A stretch of 35,623 bases of DNA. Source: Pirellula sp. (GTDB taxonomy: Bacteria; Planctomycetota; Planctomycetia; Pirellulales; Pirellulaceae). The position numbers were made by a program, and so were the translations under genes. Shown piece after piece: positions 25,201-33,633 of the stretch (its first letter is position 1; each line of letters begins with the position of its first letter). Below the pieces are notes generated by a model. That model ran no database searches. It was not told the DNA's origin and worked only from the letters and a program-made list of their open reading frames with translations. The DNA is taken from the NCBI GenBank assembly GCA_021299695.1, contig JAJTEK010000021.1:1-35623 (forward strand). Reading direction: 5' to 3'.

Positions 25201-26880
25201 GCGGGTGACGCTCAGTGGTGCGGTCGAATTGGGGGTGATTGGGATGAGGTTTCCGGGGTAATTCGCGACGGTCAATCGGTAGGTGCCGGTGGGGATTTGG
25301 TCGATACGAAAGCTACCGTCGGCGGCCGAGTTGGTTTGGAATTCGGGGAAGGAGTATCGAAGTTTGTCGAAGGGTCCAAAGGGGCTCGAATCGGTCGGAG
25401 TCGTATCGGTATAGATGATGGCGTATTTGATATCGGCGTTAGGGCGAGTAAAGCCGATGGTTTGTCGGGCCGTTCCGAAGAGCGGACTGGTCAGTCGGAC
25501 GCCTAGCGATTGATCGTTTTTGTCGAAGATTTCGATACGACCGTAGGAGGGTCTGAGGGTTTCGGCGGCGATCGCTTCGATAGAGACTGCGTTGGCTTCG
25601 CGGTAGAACATCACCTTGAGCCGGCTGCCGCTGTCGTACCAGGGGATTCCCTCGCTTGAGAGGACTCGGATCGGGTTACCAGCGTTATCGTTTGTCTGAG
25701 TGGTACGGACGGCAAATCCGATATTTTTATTGTTGGTATTTGCTACGGTCAGGGTGGCGTTTGGGAAGGCGTTGGCCAATTCGGCGTTGAGGGTTTGTTG
25801 TGCGGCGATGACATCGATCGTGGTGCTATCGCGCAGGCCGTTGTCGTTACGGTCGGCAAAGAGTGTCACGTTGGCGACGGGTGGGTCGCTGGGTGTGGTT
25901 TGTCCATCGCGATCGGCATCGAGTTTGGTTTGACCAAGGAAACCGCCACCGAAATTGTAGGTTCCTACGTGGTTGGTCGCACGGCCAGAATAGACCAACG
26001 GTCGTGGGTCTCCGAAGGTACCATAGGTAAACCGGTATTTGGAATTTGCGTTGATGGTGTCTTCGATGGTCGTACCGCAGACCCAGTCTTCTGTGGTGTA
26101 ACCCGTTGAGCTACCGAGTCGGGCGACGTAGCCGATGTTTTCTTGGACGGTGTAGTTGCTACCTGCGGGGTATTGATGATCGGTCGTCAGGTGGGAGAAG
26201 GTGATCCGACCGTAGGACCAACCGGGGGAGGAAAAGCCCATCATGGCGACCGAATCGTAGGTGGTCCATGTATCTGCGCCGTTGTCCAACGAGCCGTCGT
26301 CGTTGAGATCGTAGTCTCGACCCGCGATGGGTTTGCTCGCAGCACCGATGAGGAGAAACGACTGCGATCCGCTGATGAAGGAGAGTCGATCTGATTGGCT
26401 CCACGAATCGGACCATCGACCCTCGGGCAAGCCCGCAAAGCCTGTGCTTGTGCTGGCGAGTCGAGTCGACAGCGGGTCGACTTGGTAGGGGCTATCGAAT
26501 TGAGTGATGGTCAAAAAGCCGTTGGCACCGAAGGTCAGGTTGGATAGATCGATCAGGCTATGGAGGTGTCCGGGTCCTCCGGAGACAGCCCCCCATCCTT
26601 CTACGACGGCAAAGTACGTGCCATCTGGGATTGTCGAATTTGGGGCGCCTCGGAGTTCGACGTATTGGTCCTTATCGCGATCTCCAAACAACGGATCGTC
26701 TTGGATCTCGCTGATGTACATCTCGGGGATGCCGAAGGCTAGGACTTTGCGGGACTCGAGGGCTTCGACAATCGGTCGTCGTCGCCGGGTTTTCGATTTT
26801 TGCAGATACTTAGATTTTCGTTGGGATTCGAAGAGTTTTTTTGCCAACGCCGAGAGATGGACCGATAAGGAATTTCGCAT
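22213..26880 (-). CDS. Giant surface protein with cadherin-like repeats and internal dockerin
   Basis: A 1555-residue secreted protein. The basic N-terminus ends in LESRKVLA (41-48), the planctomycete export signature. Residues about 51-260 resemble a lamin-tail-like/extracellular beta domain. DADRDGQTTPSD and DRNDNGLRD (about 320-352) and FRIDQIPTGTYRLTV suggest SdrD/carboxypeptidase-regulatory-like beta modules. Five cadherin-like repeats follow at about 575-675, 676-782, 783-888, 889-990 and 991-1090, each with DFE(T/L)K-type and DxNEAP-type calcium motifs. A PKD-like stretch is at 1201-1300 (YEIDLDGDGTVDRN). Two dockerin half-repeats with SPLDVL lie at 1308-1365. A further 190-residue beta region is C-terminal. 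Probably an adhesin or cell-surface matrix component. Confidence 0.92.
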   Translation of the reverse strand: MRNSLSVHLSALAKKLFESQRKSKYLQKSKTRRRRPIVEALESRKVLAFGIPEMYISEIQDDPLFGDRDKDQYVELRGAPNSTIPDGTYFAVVEGWGAVSGGPGHLHSLIDLSNLTFGANGFLTITQFDSPYQVDPLSTRLASTSTGFAGLPEGRWSDSWSQSDRLSFISGSQSFLLIGAASKPIAGRDYDLNDDGSLDNGADTWTTYDSVAMMGFSSPGWSYGRITFSHLTTDHQYPAGSNYTVQENIGYVARLGSSTGYTTEDWVCGTTIEDTINANSKYRFTYGTFGDPRPLVYSGRATNHVGTYNFGGGFLGQTKLDADRDGQTTPSDPPVANVTLFADRNDNGLRDSTTIDVIAAQQTLNAELANAFPNATLTVANTNNKNIGFAVRTTQTNDNAGNPIRVLSSEGIPWYDSGSRLKVMFYREANAVSIEAIAAETLRPSYGRIEIFDKNDQSLGVRLTSPLFGTARQTIGFTRPNADIKYAIIYTDTTPTDSSPFGPFDKLRYSFPEFQTNSAADGSFRIDQIPTGTYRLTVANYPGNLIPITPNSTAPLSVTRSEHLRDLTFGYKPNLPPEVLSSQFNIQENPTPNSVVATVLASDPDAGQSLTYRFTSNAGPFSIDQVTGEIRYTGNAPWDFETTKELNIEVEVRDSLAIPGSARKFIKLVNLDRNEAPSAQNSNATIDENAPIGTVVATVIGSDPDAGVNGQLFYQLGAGAPAGMFSIDENTGRISVASPALLDYETRPVISVPVVVRDKASPPLSGNASILVTLRDLNEAPSGVGFRDLVPISETTVVILPITVATVSVIDDALGTNTLSLSGPDAAHFSLIGNELKFQSASPLDFETKAVYRVTVSADDPTLGATPDTSVVFDLAIGDVNEKPTGIVFSNVVNPLQETTPVNSAIRVANFSASDDALGNNVFSLGLGLDASFFQIVGNQLQFQSQTPLDFETKTSYRVVVQVDDAAFPGIPDAQSTFTLNIGDVNEPPVDLRLNGAVTQINETNGLSPGQTVATIAVIDDSTGSNEVTLEGPDASSFEIVNSLLRLKAGSPLNFELKPVYDVTVRLTDASLNPPPVLTRSLRINVANRPEVISISDSTGQPLSKRIKNVRLSWDAELGTFAPDAISVVKKDVGFVAVPYIATRTLVDGKTVVDLVFTGPLVDTQGFLVDGLYEVFVTGSKTAAVGTNAAGLSYNSGDLPVLNPLLPATVQILGNNLLLAKQKYTFQTSVTGLSNAPQILQYEIDLDGDGTVDRNLSGPTTLSIPEVSFANAGSYTMKLTAKAAGEILGTASFAIAVTPETSSNENWVSAMDTDRDTSVSPLDVLVLITSINTGSGTYLLDFDVDRDGIISPLDVLAVIDYLNTSASGRVDPIGDLAMVESGGLSGITADRTVTGRILGNTRSLFASLNGSDRLDISQVVNNDGSFTITDEVFSDLFGIIPDGTHLLSLSTRSGNGFSRSLDKRFLNLKDHLDPFSFISLVGNNGQLRTVWSPSAPGARYNVLVGTSGGPLTPLRSGLSDTRLQVDLTSGVYEIQIEAVDAAGNKRLSEKRTVTV

Positions 26881-26951
26881 GGTAAAAGGGTCGGGGTAGG
26901 AAAAGATCCGCAGAGGAAACCGAACATTAGGGATGGTGTGTGTTCAAGAGC

Positions 26952-26979
26952 AATATAACGATTTTGGCGACTTAGATAA
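26952..26979 (-). promoter_or_regulatory. Possible promoter for the giant surface-protein gene
   Basis: On the minus strand TTATCT (complement of 26974-26979) and TATATT (complement of 26952-26957) are 16 bases apart, about 72 bases ahead of the ATG at 26880. The -10 box is good and the -35 box is weak. Confidence 0.33.
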
Positions 26980-26988
26980 ATTCGAATC

Positions 26989-27576
26989 CTAAGAATTCGG
27001 TGGGGTTGATGGATTGGCATTCGAGATCGAAAAAAAGCCGAGCAGTGCGCCGGCGATGGCGCTAGTCAGGTGCCCGTCCCAGGAGACGTGCGGACCGACC
27101 GTCGGCAGGACGCCTGAGAGGAGCGTACCGCCGTAGAGGAATCCGACGAGCAGAGCGGCTAAGGCGGGTCCGAACCGGCCTTGGCGAAACCCTGCGGCCA
27201 TCAGGTAGGCGATCAGTCCGTAGATCAGTCCGCTTGCTCCGACGTGCACCGCAGGCCTTCCGAAGATCCAGAGCAGGAGACCTCCCAGGAGGACGATTTG
27301 CAGGACGGTTGCCCAGGCGTTTGGTTGGGTGGCCAGCAGTAGGGTCAGCAGGAGCATTACGGGTAGGAAGTTGCTCAGCAGGTGACTTAGATTTGCGTGC
27401 AGGAAGGGCGAAAAGAGGATCCCCCAAATTCCTTGGAGTTCTCGCGGTAGGATTCCCCAGCGGTTGAAGTCACCCGGCAGGATTCGATCGGCGATGAAAA
27501 CGAGCCAAAGGGCAGCGGCGAAGACTCCGAGCCGTGTTCCTGAGAGTTTGAGTTTATCGAGGCTCGAGGTTTCCAC
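26989..27576 (-). CDS. Rhomboid-family intramembrane serine protease
   Basis: A 195-residue membrane protein with about six hydrophobic helices. Rhomboid hallmarks are present: FLHANLSHLLSNF (the HxxxH/N motif of TM2, around H60-N69), GASG with the nucleophile S115, and the catalytic H169 in WDGHLTSAIAG. These proteases cut transmembrane substrates within the membrane. AGGGA lies about 10 bases before the ATG. It is encoded just upstream of, and in the same direction as, the 1555-residue surface protein (108-base gap). The substrate cannot be told from sequence. Confidence 0.93.
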   Translation of the reverse strand: METSSLDKLKLSGTRLGVFAAALWLVFIADRILPGDFNRWGILPRELQGIWGILFSPFLHANLSHLLSNFLPVMLLLTLLLATQPNAWATVLQIVLLGGLLLWIFGRPAVHVGASGLIYGLIAYLMAAGFRQGRFGPALAALLVGFLYGGTLLSGVLPTVGPHVSWDGHLTSAIAGALLGFFSISNANPSTPPNS

Positions 27577-27680
27577 GTCGTCGGTTCCCTATGGGTTGGT
27601 CAGAGGCTTTGAAGCTACGGCATCGAGTACGATGAAAGTCAAAACATCGCAACGTCAATAGTCACAAGCACGGGTAGTCG

Positions 27681-27709
27681 TTGGATTAAGTATAACGATA
27701 CCGTAGGAT
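27681..27709 (+). promoter_or_regulatory. Possible promoter for the kinase gene
   Basis: TTGGAT (27681-27686) and TAGGAT (27704-27709) are spaced by 17 bases. Initiation near 27716 would give a leader of about 70 bases to the preferred ATG at 27784 and would argue against the in-frame ATG at 27721. Confidence 0.28.
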
Positions 27710-27783
27710 TAGGTAGGCCGATGGCGCATAATGGTGGCGTACGATTCGATCGACCCCACCCTTGTTGTTTGGCACACCCCACT

Positions 27784-30492
27784 ATGAGTCCATCGAGCGA
27801 TCGAAACTTTCTTTTTGCGTTGGTTGCTTACCAAAACGGCTATGTCACGGTCGAGCAGTTCTTCGAGGCTTCGCAGGCTTGGAATCGCGATCCGAAGCTC
27901 GACATAGGCGGCATACTTGTCGAGCGAAAGTTTCTCGACGAGGTCGAGCGGTACAACATTCAGGGGATAGTCGAGGACCGTTTGCGCCGTCAGGGGGGCT
28001 TGGACAATAGCCTGAGTTTTGTCATTGAGAACGGGAGCATGCCTGAGGGTCAGGATTTGCCGGACCATTGGCAAAAGAGGATCGAGAAGATCACCAAGGT
28101 TGACCCTGAGGGCCCCAGGTCGGCGGCCTCGAAGTCGCGACCGATGCCATCGATTCAGCGTTACATTTTTCGCAGGGAGATTGGCGAGGGGGGCCAGGGT
28201 ATTGTATGGGAGGTCGACGACACGGAGCTTGGTCGGCGCATCGCGTTGAAGAAAGTTCATCCCAAGCATGCCAACGATCCGTTGCACAGTGGGATGCTCA
28301 TAGAGGAGTCTCGCAACACAGGTCGGTTGGACCATGCGGGGATAGTCCCGGTGTACGACTTAGGTCAGGACGAAGAGGGGAATCCATTTTTTACGATGCA
28401 GTTGATACGGGGCGATAAGTTGTCTGAACGGGTCAAAGCGATCCGTTATGAGTCGCTTGGCCGCGATGCGATGGTCAATCAGATCCGCCCGTTGCTTCGG
28501 CATTTGATCGCTGCATGCAATACGTTGCAGTATGCGTATGACAAGTGCAAGGTGATCCACCGTGACGTCAAGCCTGAGAACATCATGGTCAATCGTTATG
28601 GCGAGACGGTGGTGATGGATTGGGGGATGGGAAAAGCGGTCGAGGATACATCGCAGCTTGACGAAGCCTCTTCGATGCTTTTTGTTCCGGTGTCAGGAAC
28701 TGCGGGAGGGGCTGATAAGACATTGGTCGGTTCGGTCAAGGGGACGTTGGGTTATTTGAGTCCGGAGCAAGCCCAGGCGATGAACATGACGTTGGATCAT
28801 CGGACGGACATTTATGGGCTTGGCGCGACGTTGTACCGGATATTGACCGGCACGGTGCCTTACAGCGGTACGAATGTTCAGGAGGCGCTCGGGCGAGCCA
28901 AGCTCAATCAGTATGTTCGGCCTCGGGAACGCAATCCGAGGATTCCGCGAGAGCTCGAGGCGATCTGTCTCAAGGCGATGGCGACGTTGCCGGCCGATCG
29001 GTATCAGAAGGCTACGGATTTGGCCAAGGACTTGGAGAATTGGCTCGATGGAGAGCCCATCAGTGTGGTGCCCGACCATATTTTTCGCAAGGCTGAGCGA
29101 TGGCTTCGCAAGTATGCCAAGGGGGTCATAGCAAGTTTGTTTCTGTTGAGTATGACGGCCGCTGCGCTGCTCTGGGCGACGGTTTACAGTTACCAGAAGA
29201 CCCAGGCTCTCGATCTAGCAAACGCAAAGTTGCAAACGCAGCAGGATGTAACCAAGCAGAGTCGCGACTCGTTATCATTCATTCTTGACAATGTGGTCGG
29301 ATATATTTTCGATGATCAGATGTCGCAGAAGCCTGATTTCGAGACAACGCGAATCAGCATGCTCAAGGCGGTCGTTGAGGAGATGGAAAGCTACGTAGCG
29401 AAACATCCGGACGATTGGGATTTGAAGCTTGATCTCGTTCGGCTACTGACACGACTTGCCAACTTAGAGCAGCACAAAGACCCAGCCGGTGCGGAGAAAA
29501 CGTTTCGGCGCGCGTCGGAACTTGTCGAGCAAGGGACCAAAGCGTCTGATGGGAAACTCGAGAGGGTGAATTGGTTTCTAGCTTCGATCGATAAAGAGTA
29601 TTACGAAAGCAATTTTCAGCTCGAAAGCCAAAAAAGGGTACAGAGTGCAGCTTTAACCAATCAGCGAGCTTTTGATCTGGTGAGTTCCCTTGTGGAGCTC
29701 GAAGGCCAATCCAAGGTTCCTCACGAGGTTCTGACCCGACTGCATGCTCAGAAGGCCTCGATTTTCGAGGTGCAGGATCGACTAGACGAATCGTTGGCGG
29801 AAGCCACTTTGGGGGTCGATCAGATTTCCAAGGTGTTTTCACCAGGATTTCTTAAGGACGAATGGTCCATTGAGCAAATCGAAAGCATCGACTATGGGGA
29901 TATTTTGACCTATCTTTCGGTGTTGAATCAGCGCAGCAGCGTACTCAAGAGGCTTGATCGTCGTGAAGATTATGCGCAGTCGTTAAGGCGATTGCTGGAT
30001 TGCGCTGTTGTTGCAGAGAAGGTACACAATGCCGAGCGCGATGCGCGAATCTTTGCGACAAGGGCCCTTCGAGAACTTCATAGGATTGCGCTCTCGGACC
30101 GTCAGGAATTGCAAGCACAAAAACATTACGAGGAGTCGTTGGAGTGGATTGCGAGGGCCGACGAAGACCCTAATGTGTTGCAGGAAGGTTTGATTTTGGA
30201 GACTGACCGAGCGACATTGCTTGCCAATAGGGACCTAGAACAAGCCAGAGAGGCGCTTGCGAAAGGGGCGAGCTACTTAGAGGCGTTGAAGCCTCAGGGC
30301 GATCAGCAGGACGATTACGACCGTCTGTGGTATTTAGGCAATCAGATCGTCTACAATGACGCCGCATTGGCGGTTTTGCTCGCCGAGGGGGATATTCCGG
30401 AGCATCAAAAGCTTCGGGAAAAGCAAACGGAGCTTGAGCATGCTCAAGGGCTCCTGGACGCCAAGTTGAGCGGGCAGGAGCGTCAAGAGTAA
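27784..30492 (+). CDS. Transmembrane Ser/Thr protein kinase
   Basis: A 902-residue Hanks-type kinase. Residues 1-115 (SSDRNFLFALVAYQNGYVTVEQFFEA...) form a planctomycete-type N-terminal region. The catalytic domain shows the Gly loop GEGGQG (134-139), the lysine K156 in IALKKV, HRDVKPEN (H259), DWG in place of DFG (D279) and GTLGYLSPEQA in the activation segment. A single membrane helix lies at about 447-467 (GVIASLFLLSMTAAALLWA). The C-terminal 430 residues are helical with TPR-like character and are probably extracytoplasmic, a sensing or docking part. The start at 27784 begins with the family-like N-terminus; ATG 27721 adds 21 residues with no family resemblance. No cognate phosphatase or FHA gene is adjacent. 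Confidence 0.94.
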   Translation: MSPSSDRNFLFALVAYQNGYVTVEQFFEASQAWNRDPKLDIGGILVERKFLDEVERYNIQGIVEDRLRRQGGLDNSLSFVIENGSMPEGQDLPDHWQKRIEKITKVDPEGPRSAASKSRPMPSIQRYIFRREIGEGGQGIVWEVDDTELGRRIALKKVHPKHANDPLHSGMLIEESRNTGRLDHAGIVPVYDLGQDEEGNPFFTMQLIRGDKLSERVKAIRYESLGRDAMVNQIRPLLRHLIAACNTLQYAYDKCKVIHRDVKPENIMVNRYGETVVMDWGMGKAVEDTSQLDEASSMLFVPVSGTAGGADKTLVGSVKGTLGYLSPEQAQAMNMTLDHRTDIYGLGATLYRILTGTVPYSGTNVQEALGRAKLNQYVRPRERNPRIPRELEAICLKAMATLPADRYQKATDLAKDLENWLDGEPISVVPDHIFRKAERWLRKYAKGVIASLFLLSMTAAALLWATVYSYQKTQALDLANAKLQTQQDVTKQSRDSLSFILDNVVGYIFDDQMSQKPDFETTRISMLKAVVEEMESYVAKHPDDWDLKLDLVRLLTRLANLEQHKDPAGAEKTFRRASELVEQGTKASDGKLERVNWFLASIDKEYYESNFQLESQKRVQSAALTNQRAFDLVSSLVELEGQSKVPHEVLTRLHAQKASIFEVQDRLDESLAEATLGVDQISKVFSPGFLKDEWSIEQIESIDYGDILTYLSVLNQRSSVLKRLDRREDYAQSLRRLLDCAVVAEKVHNAERDARIFATRALRELHRIALSDRQELQAQKHYEESLEWIARADEDPNVLQEGLILETDRATLLANRDLEQAREALAKGASYLEALKPQGDQQDDYDRLWYLGNQIVYNDAALAVLLAEGDIPEHQKLREKQTELEHAQGLLDAKLSGQERQE

Positions 30493-30504
30493 TTTCTTTA
30501 CTGG

Positions 30505-30522
30505 GGAATTTGGTCAAATTCC
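30505..30522. terminator. Possible bidirectional terminator hairpin
   Basis: GGAATTT (30505-30511) pairs with AAATTCC (30516-30522) around a 4-base loop, between two convergent stop codons. No long T-run follows on either strand, so activity is uncertain. Confidence 0.35.
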
Positions 30523-30532
30523 TACAATGCCC

Positions 30533-30943
30533 CTAGGGGGCGACGGGAACCGTTTTCTTGGTCAAAACGGTGACCTTTAGACCGGGCCTTGGAGTCTGTT
30601 TGCGGATCGTGGCAGCCAGGGTTCCTGTTTTGGAGTTTGGATCGGGATTGCCTTGTGCGTCCTCGCCGGGATAGAGAATCGCGTCTACAGCCACATCGTC
30701 GACCAGCAGTACGTAACCGAAGTCGGTGATTTTTTTTCCTGACGAGGTGCAGTCCATCGGAATCGCTATCGTCGTGAGTTGTAGTACATCGGTGAATACA
30801 GCTTGTGCGATCACCGGTAGACCTTGATCTGCTGGTCCTTGATGCACCGATGCGGGTATGTGAGGCGAAACGTCATTTATGCCTGGAATCGTCGGAATAT
30901 TGACCGGAACAGGGATTGGGTCAAGGCAGATTGGGTTCATCAT
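30533..30943 (-). CDS. Small protein of unknown function
   Basis: A 136-residue protein not matched to a family. The start at 30943 is set by AAGGAA (complement of 30949-30954), 5 bases upstream; the longer opening to 31024 lacks such a site. The N-terminus is rich in Pro and Ile (CLDPIPVPVNIPTIPGI), and the rest appears beta-rich (TTIAIPMDC, GYVLLVDDVAVDAILYPG, GLKVTVLTKKTVPVAP). There is no signal peptide or membrane helix that I can see. It converges on the kinase gene with a 40-base gap. It diverges from ispG. It could be a substrate or partner of the kinase, but only position suggests this. Confidence 0.65.
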   Translation of the reverse strand: MMNPICLDPIPVPVNIPTIPGINDVSPHIPASVHQGPADQGLPVIAQAVFTDVLQLTTIAIPMDCTSSGKKITDFGYVLLVDDVAVDAILYPGEDAQGNPDPNSKTGTLAATIRKQTPRPGLKVTVLTKKTVPVAP

Positions 30944-31264
30944 TTTGGTTCCTTCGATATAAAACAGATGAGGCAAAAAATCGAAATCGCTTTTTGCGGG
31001 GTTCGACGCCTGCATTGGGTTCAATGATAGTTGGGGTCGTGCTCAGGGTGCAGGAAAACTCTGGGGTTTTCGATGGATAGTGGTTTGCACTTGGATGGAA
31101 ACGAAGATGCCTAGGGGCGTTTGTCTCCAATGCAATCCATCCCGAGGGTATCGCGATCTAGCTCCCTTGGGGCCAAAACAAGTCCAATCGCCCTGACCCA
31201 TTCTTGGGGGATTGGAATGTCTGCGGTATACTTTCTCAACGGTTTTAGATCCTTAGGAAAAGAT
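30944..31264. other. Divergent intergenic region before ispG
   Basis: This 321-base stretch holds no gene I can support. It contains the ribosome site of the small minus-strand gene at its left edge and a good promoter for ispG at 31204-31232. An in-frame upstream extension of ispG (from 31121) runs through it but includes that promoter. A GAAAAC/GTTTTC inverted repeat near 31050 is probably incidental. Confidence 0.6.
31204..31232 (+). promoter_or_regulatory. Promoter for ispG
   Basis: TTGGGG (31204-31209) and TATACT (31227-31232) are separated by exactly 17 bases. The -10 box matches the sigma-70 consensus at five of six positions. Initiation near 31239 gives a leader of about 25 bases with AGGA (31255-31258), 6 bases before the ATG. 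Confidence 0.6.
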
Positions 31265-32416
31265 ATGCAAATCCAACGAAATCCCACACGAAGTGTCCGC
31301 GTCGGCTCGATCACGATCGGATCGGGGCACCCTATCGCCGTCCAAAGCATGACTGCGACCCATACGACCGATGTTCCAGCGACGGTCGGATTGGTCAACG
31401 ACCTGCACCGAGCCGGTGCCGACGTCGTGCGTATCGCGGTCGACAGCGACAAGGATGCGGCCGCCTTGGCCGAGATCCGAAAGCAGACCCAAGCGAACCT
31501 TTCGGTCGACCTTCAGGAAAACTACCGGCTCGTGACGCAAGTCGCTCCGCATGTCAACAAGGTTCGGTACAACCCAGGGCATCTGTACCATCACGAAAAG
31601 TCGAAGGCTTGGCAGGATAAGGTCAAGTTCATTATCGAGGCCGCAGCGGCCAACGACTGCGCGGTTCGAATCGGCGTCAATTGCGGATCGGTCGATCCGG
31701 CGATCAAGGACAAGTTTGATGCTCATGATTCGATCGGACCGATGCTCGCAAGTGCGACCGAGCATTGCGAATTGCTCGACTCGATCGGTTTCGACCGGTA
31801 CGTCGTATCGTTGAAGGATTCCGATCCGTCGAAAGTCGTCGAAGTCAATCAGCGTTTCGCCCTGCTCCGCCCCGATATCCCATTGCACTTAGGGGTTACC
31901 GAAGCGGGTTTGCCTCCCGACGGGATCATCAAGACTCGGATCGCATTCGAGCAGCTCATCGGACGGGGAATCGGCGATACGATCCGTGTGTCGTTGACGG
32001 TTCCGAATTCGCAAAAGGCCATGGAGATCCAAGTCGGCAGGCAGATTGTCGAGGATATCTATGCCGGTCGGCTTCGATCGGTCGTGGCGCTCGATCCATC
32101 CAAGCTCAATATCATCTCATGTCCGAGTTGTTCACGGGTGGAAAACGAGGCGTTCGTCGAACTGGCTCAGCAGGTCAAGGAGATGACGACTTATGCCAAA
32201 GACTATGCGATAACGATTGCGGTCATGGGATGCCGAGTCAACGGTCCGGGTGAGACCGACGATGCGGATCTAGGGTTATGGTGTGGACCGGCGAAGGTCA
32301 ATCTCAAGAGGCGGAGCGAACCGATAGGGGCGTTTGGCTATGACGAGATCTTGCCTAAACTTCGTCAAGAACTCGACGCGTTGATTGCCCAGCAAAAGAC
32401 CTCCAACGTACCGTAA
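31265..32416 (+). CDS. ispG: 4-hydroxy-3-methylbut-2-enyl diphosphate synthase (flavodoxin)
   Basis: A 383-residue GcpE/IspG enzyme: converts methylerythritol cyclodiphosphate to HMBPP in the penultimate step of the MEP isoprenoid pathway, using a 4Fe-4S cluster. N-terminal TIM-barrel motifs include [25 protein letters not shown] and KVRYNPGH. Cluster ligands are C286 and C289 in ISCPSCSR, C323 in [10 protein letters not shown], and the family glutamate E330. The short form without a large insert matches E. coli-type IspG. The start at 31265 has AGGA 6 bases upstream and follows the promoter at 31204. proB begins 12 bases after its stop, so the two are probably cotranscribed. Confidence 0.97.
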   Translation: MQIQRNPTRSVRVGSITIGSGHPIAVQSMTATHTTDVPATVGLVNDLHRAGADVVRIAVDSDKDAAALAEIRKQTQANLSVDLQENYRLVTQVAPHVNKVRYNPGHLYHHEKSKAWQDKVKFIIEAAAANDCAVRIGVNCGSVDPAIKDKFDAHDSIGPMLASATEHCELLDSIGFDRYVVSLKDSDPSKVVEVNQRFALLRPDIPLHLGVTEAGLPPDGIIKTRIAFEQLIGRGIGDTIRVSLTVPNSQKAMEIQVGRQIVEDIYAGRLRSVVALDPSKLNIISCPSCSRVENEAFVELAQQVKEMTTYAKDYAITIAVMGCRVNGPGETDDADLGLWCGPAKVNLKRRSEPIGAFGYDEILPKLRQELDALIAQQKTSNVP

Positions 32417-32428
32417 GCCCCCCTACGC

Positions 32429-33595
32429 ATGAGTTTAAATCCCGAAAGCGTCGATCGAAACGGTCCATCGGAGGATCGCCGAGCTTTGACTGAGGCGACG
32501 ACTTGGGTCGTCAAAGTCGGTTCTCGTTCACTGACCGACGATCGCGGTCGGCTCGATCTTGATCAGGTAGGCAATTTGGCCAACCAGCTTGTGGCCCTCC
32601 AGGGGCTCGGCAAGCGGGTCGTTTTGGTCTCGAGTGGAGCGGTTGCAAGCGGCATGGGTAAGCTAGGGCTCAAGGCTCGGCCGAGCGATCTTGCGACGCT
32701 TCAGGCTGTTGCGGCCATAGGGCAGGCGCACTTGATCCAGGTTTACGAAAAGACCTTTGCGACCCATTCGAAGCATGCTGCGCAGATTTTGCTCACGGCC
32801 GCCGAGCTCGATGACCGGGTCGCTTATTTGAACGTTCGCAATACGTTGACAAGGTTGCTCGAGCTCGGAGCCATACCGATCATCAACGAAAACGATTCGG
32901 TTGCCGTCGACGAGTTGAAGACGACATTTGGCGACAACGATCGATTGGCGGGAATGGTCGCCGGTTTGCTTTACGACAGCGCCTTGGTGATCCTCAGCGA
33001 TGTCCATGGGCTCTACGACCGCGATCCTCAGGACCCACAAGCGATGGTGTTATCGAGTGTTGCCAAGATCGACGAGAGCATTGAAGAGCTCGTGCGGGAT
33101 CGCAAGACGGGGATCAGCAAAGGGGGAATGGCCAGCAAGCTAACGACGGCCAAGTTCTTGACGCACAGCGGCCAAGCCGCGGCGATTGCATGGGGTCGTG
33201 AGCCTGACATTTTGGTGCGGTTGGCCCATGGCCAGGGGCTTGGAACCCTTTTTTTGCCTCAGTCGAAATCGCTTGTTTCGCGCAAGCGTTGGATAGGGTT
33301 TTCGACCCAGCCGATCGGCAGCATTCGGGTCGATCCAGGGGCCAGTGCGGCGATCCGAGGCGGCTCATGCAGTTTGTTGGCCATCGGAGTCCTGGAGGTC
33401 ACCGGCGATTTCGGGAAAGGGGACATTGTGGCCTTGGTAGATGCCATGGGAAATGAGATCGCAAGGGGGTTGAGCAATTACAATGCCCAGCAAGTCAAGA
33501 TGATTCGCGGATGCCATTCGGACCGGATCGCCCAGATCCTCGGCCAATGCCCTTACGAAGAGATCATCCATCGAGACAACTTGACGGTGACGTAG
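32429..33595 (+). CDS. proB: Glutamate 5-kinase
   Basis: A 388-residue enzyme that phosphorylates glutamate to glutamyl 5-phosphate, the first and feedback-controlled step of proline synthesis. The amino-acid kinase domain (about 25-285) shows VVKVGSRSLTD, VSSGAVASGM, INENDSVAVDELKTTFGDNDRLAGMVA, DVHGLYDRDP and GISKGGMASKLTTAKF. The C-terminal 95 residues (SIRVDPGASAAIRGGSCSLLAIGVLEV...) are the PUA domain. The length is a little above the E. coli protein (367) because of an extra N-terminal 20 or so residues. There is no clear Shine-Dalgarno sequence, but it lies 12 bases behind ispG and may be translationally coupled. No proA is in the window. Confidence 0.97.
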   Translation: MSLNPESVDRNGPSEDRRALTEATTWVVKVGSRSLTDDRGRLDLDQVGNLANQLVALQGLGKRVVLVSSGAVASGMGKLGLKARPSDLATLQAVAAIGQAHLIQVYEKTFATHSKHAAQILLTAAELDDRVAYLNVRNTLTRLLELGAIPIINENDSVAVDELKTTFGDNDRLAGMVAGLLYDSALVILSDVHGLYDRDPQDPQAMVLSSVAKIDESIEELVRDRKTGISKGGMASKLTTAKFLTHSGQAAAIAWGREPDILVRLAHGQGLGTLFLPQSKSLVSRKRWIGFSTQPIGSIRVDPGASAAIRGGSCSLLAIGVLEVTGDFGKGDIVALVDAMGNEIARGLSNYNAQQVKMIRGCHSDRIAQILGQCPYEEIIHRDNLTVT

Positions 33596-33633
33596 CACCC
33601 AGGCATGTAGTACCCAGGAAACGCGACTCAAAG

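Noticed and set aside
33511-33633. 41-residue N-terminal extension of dGTPase
   Set aside because: It overlaps proB by 85 bases and has no family similarity.
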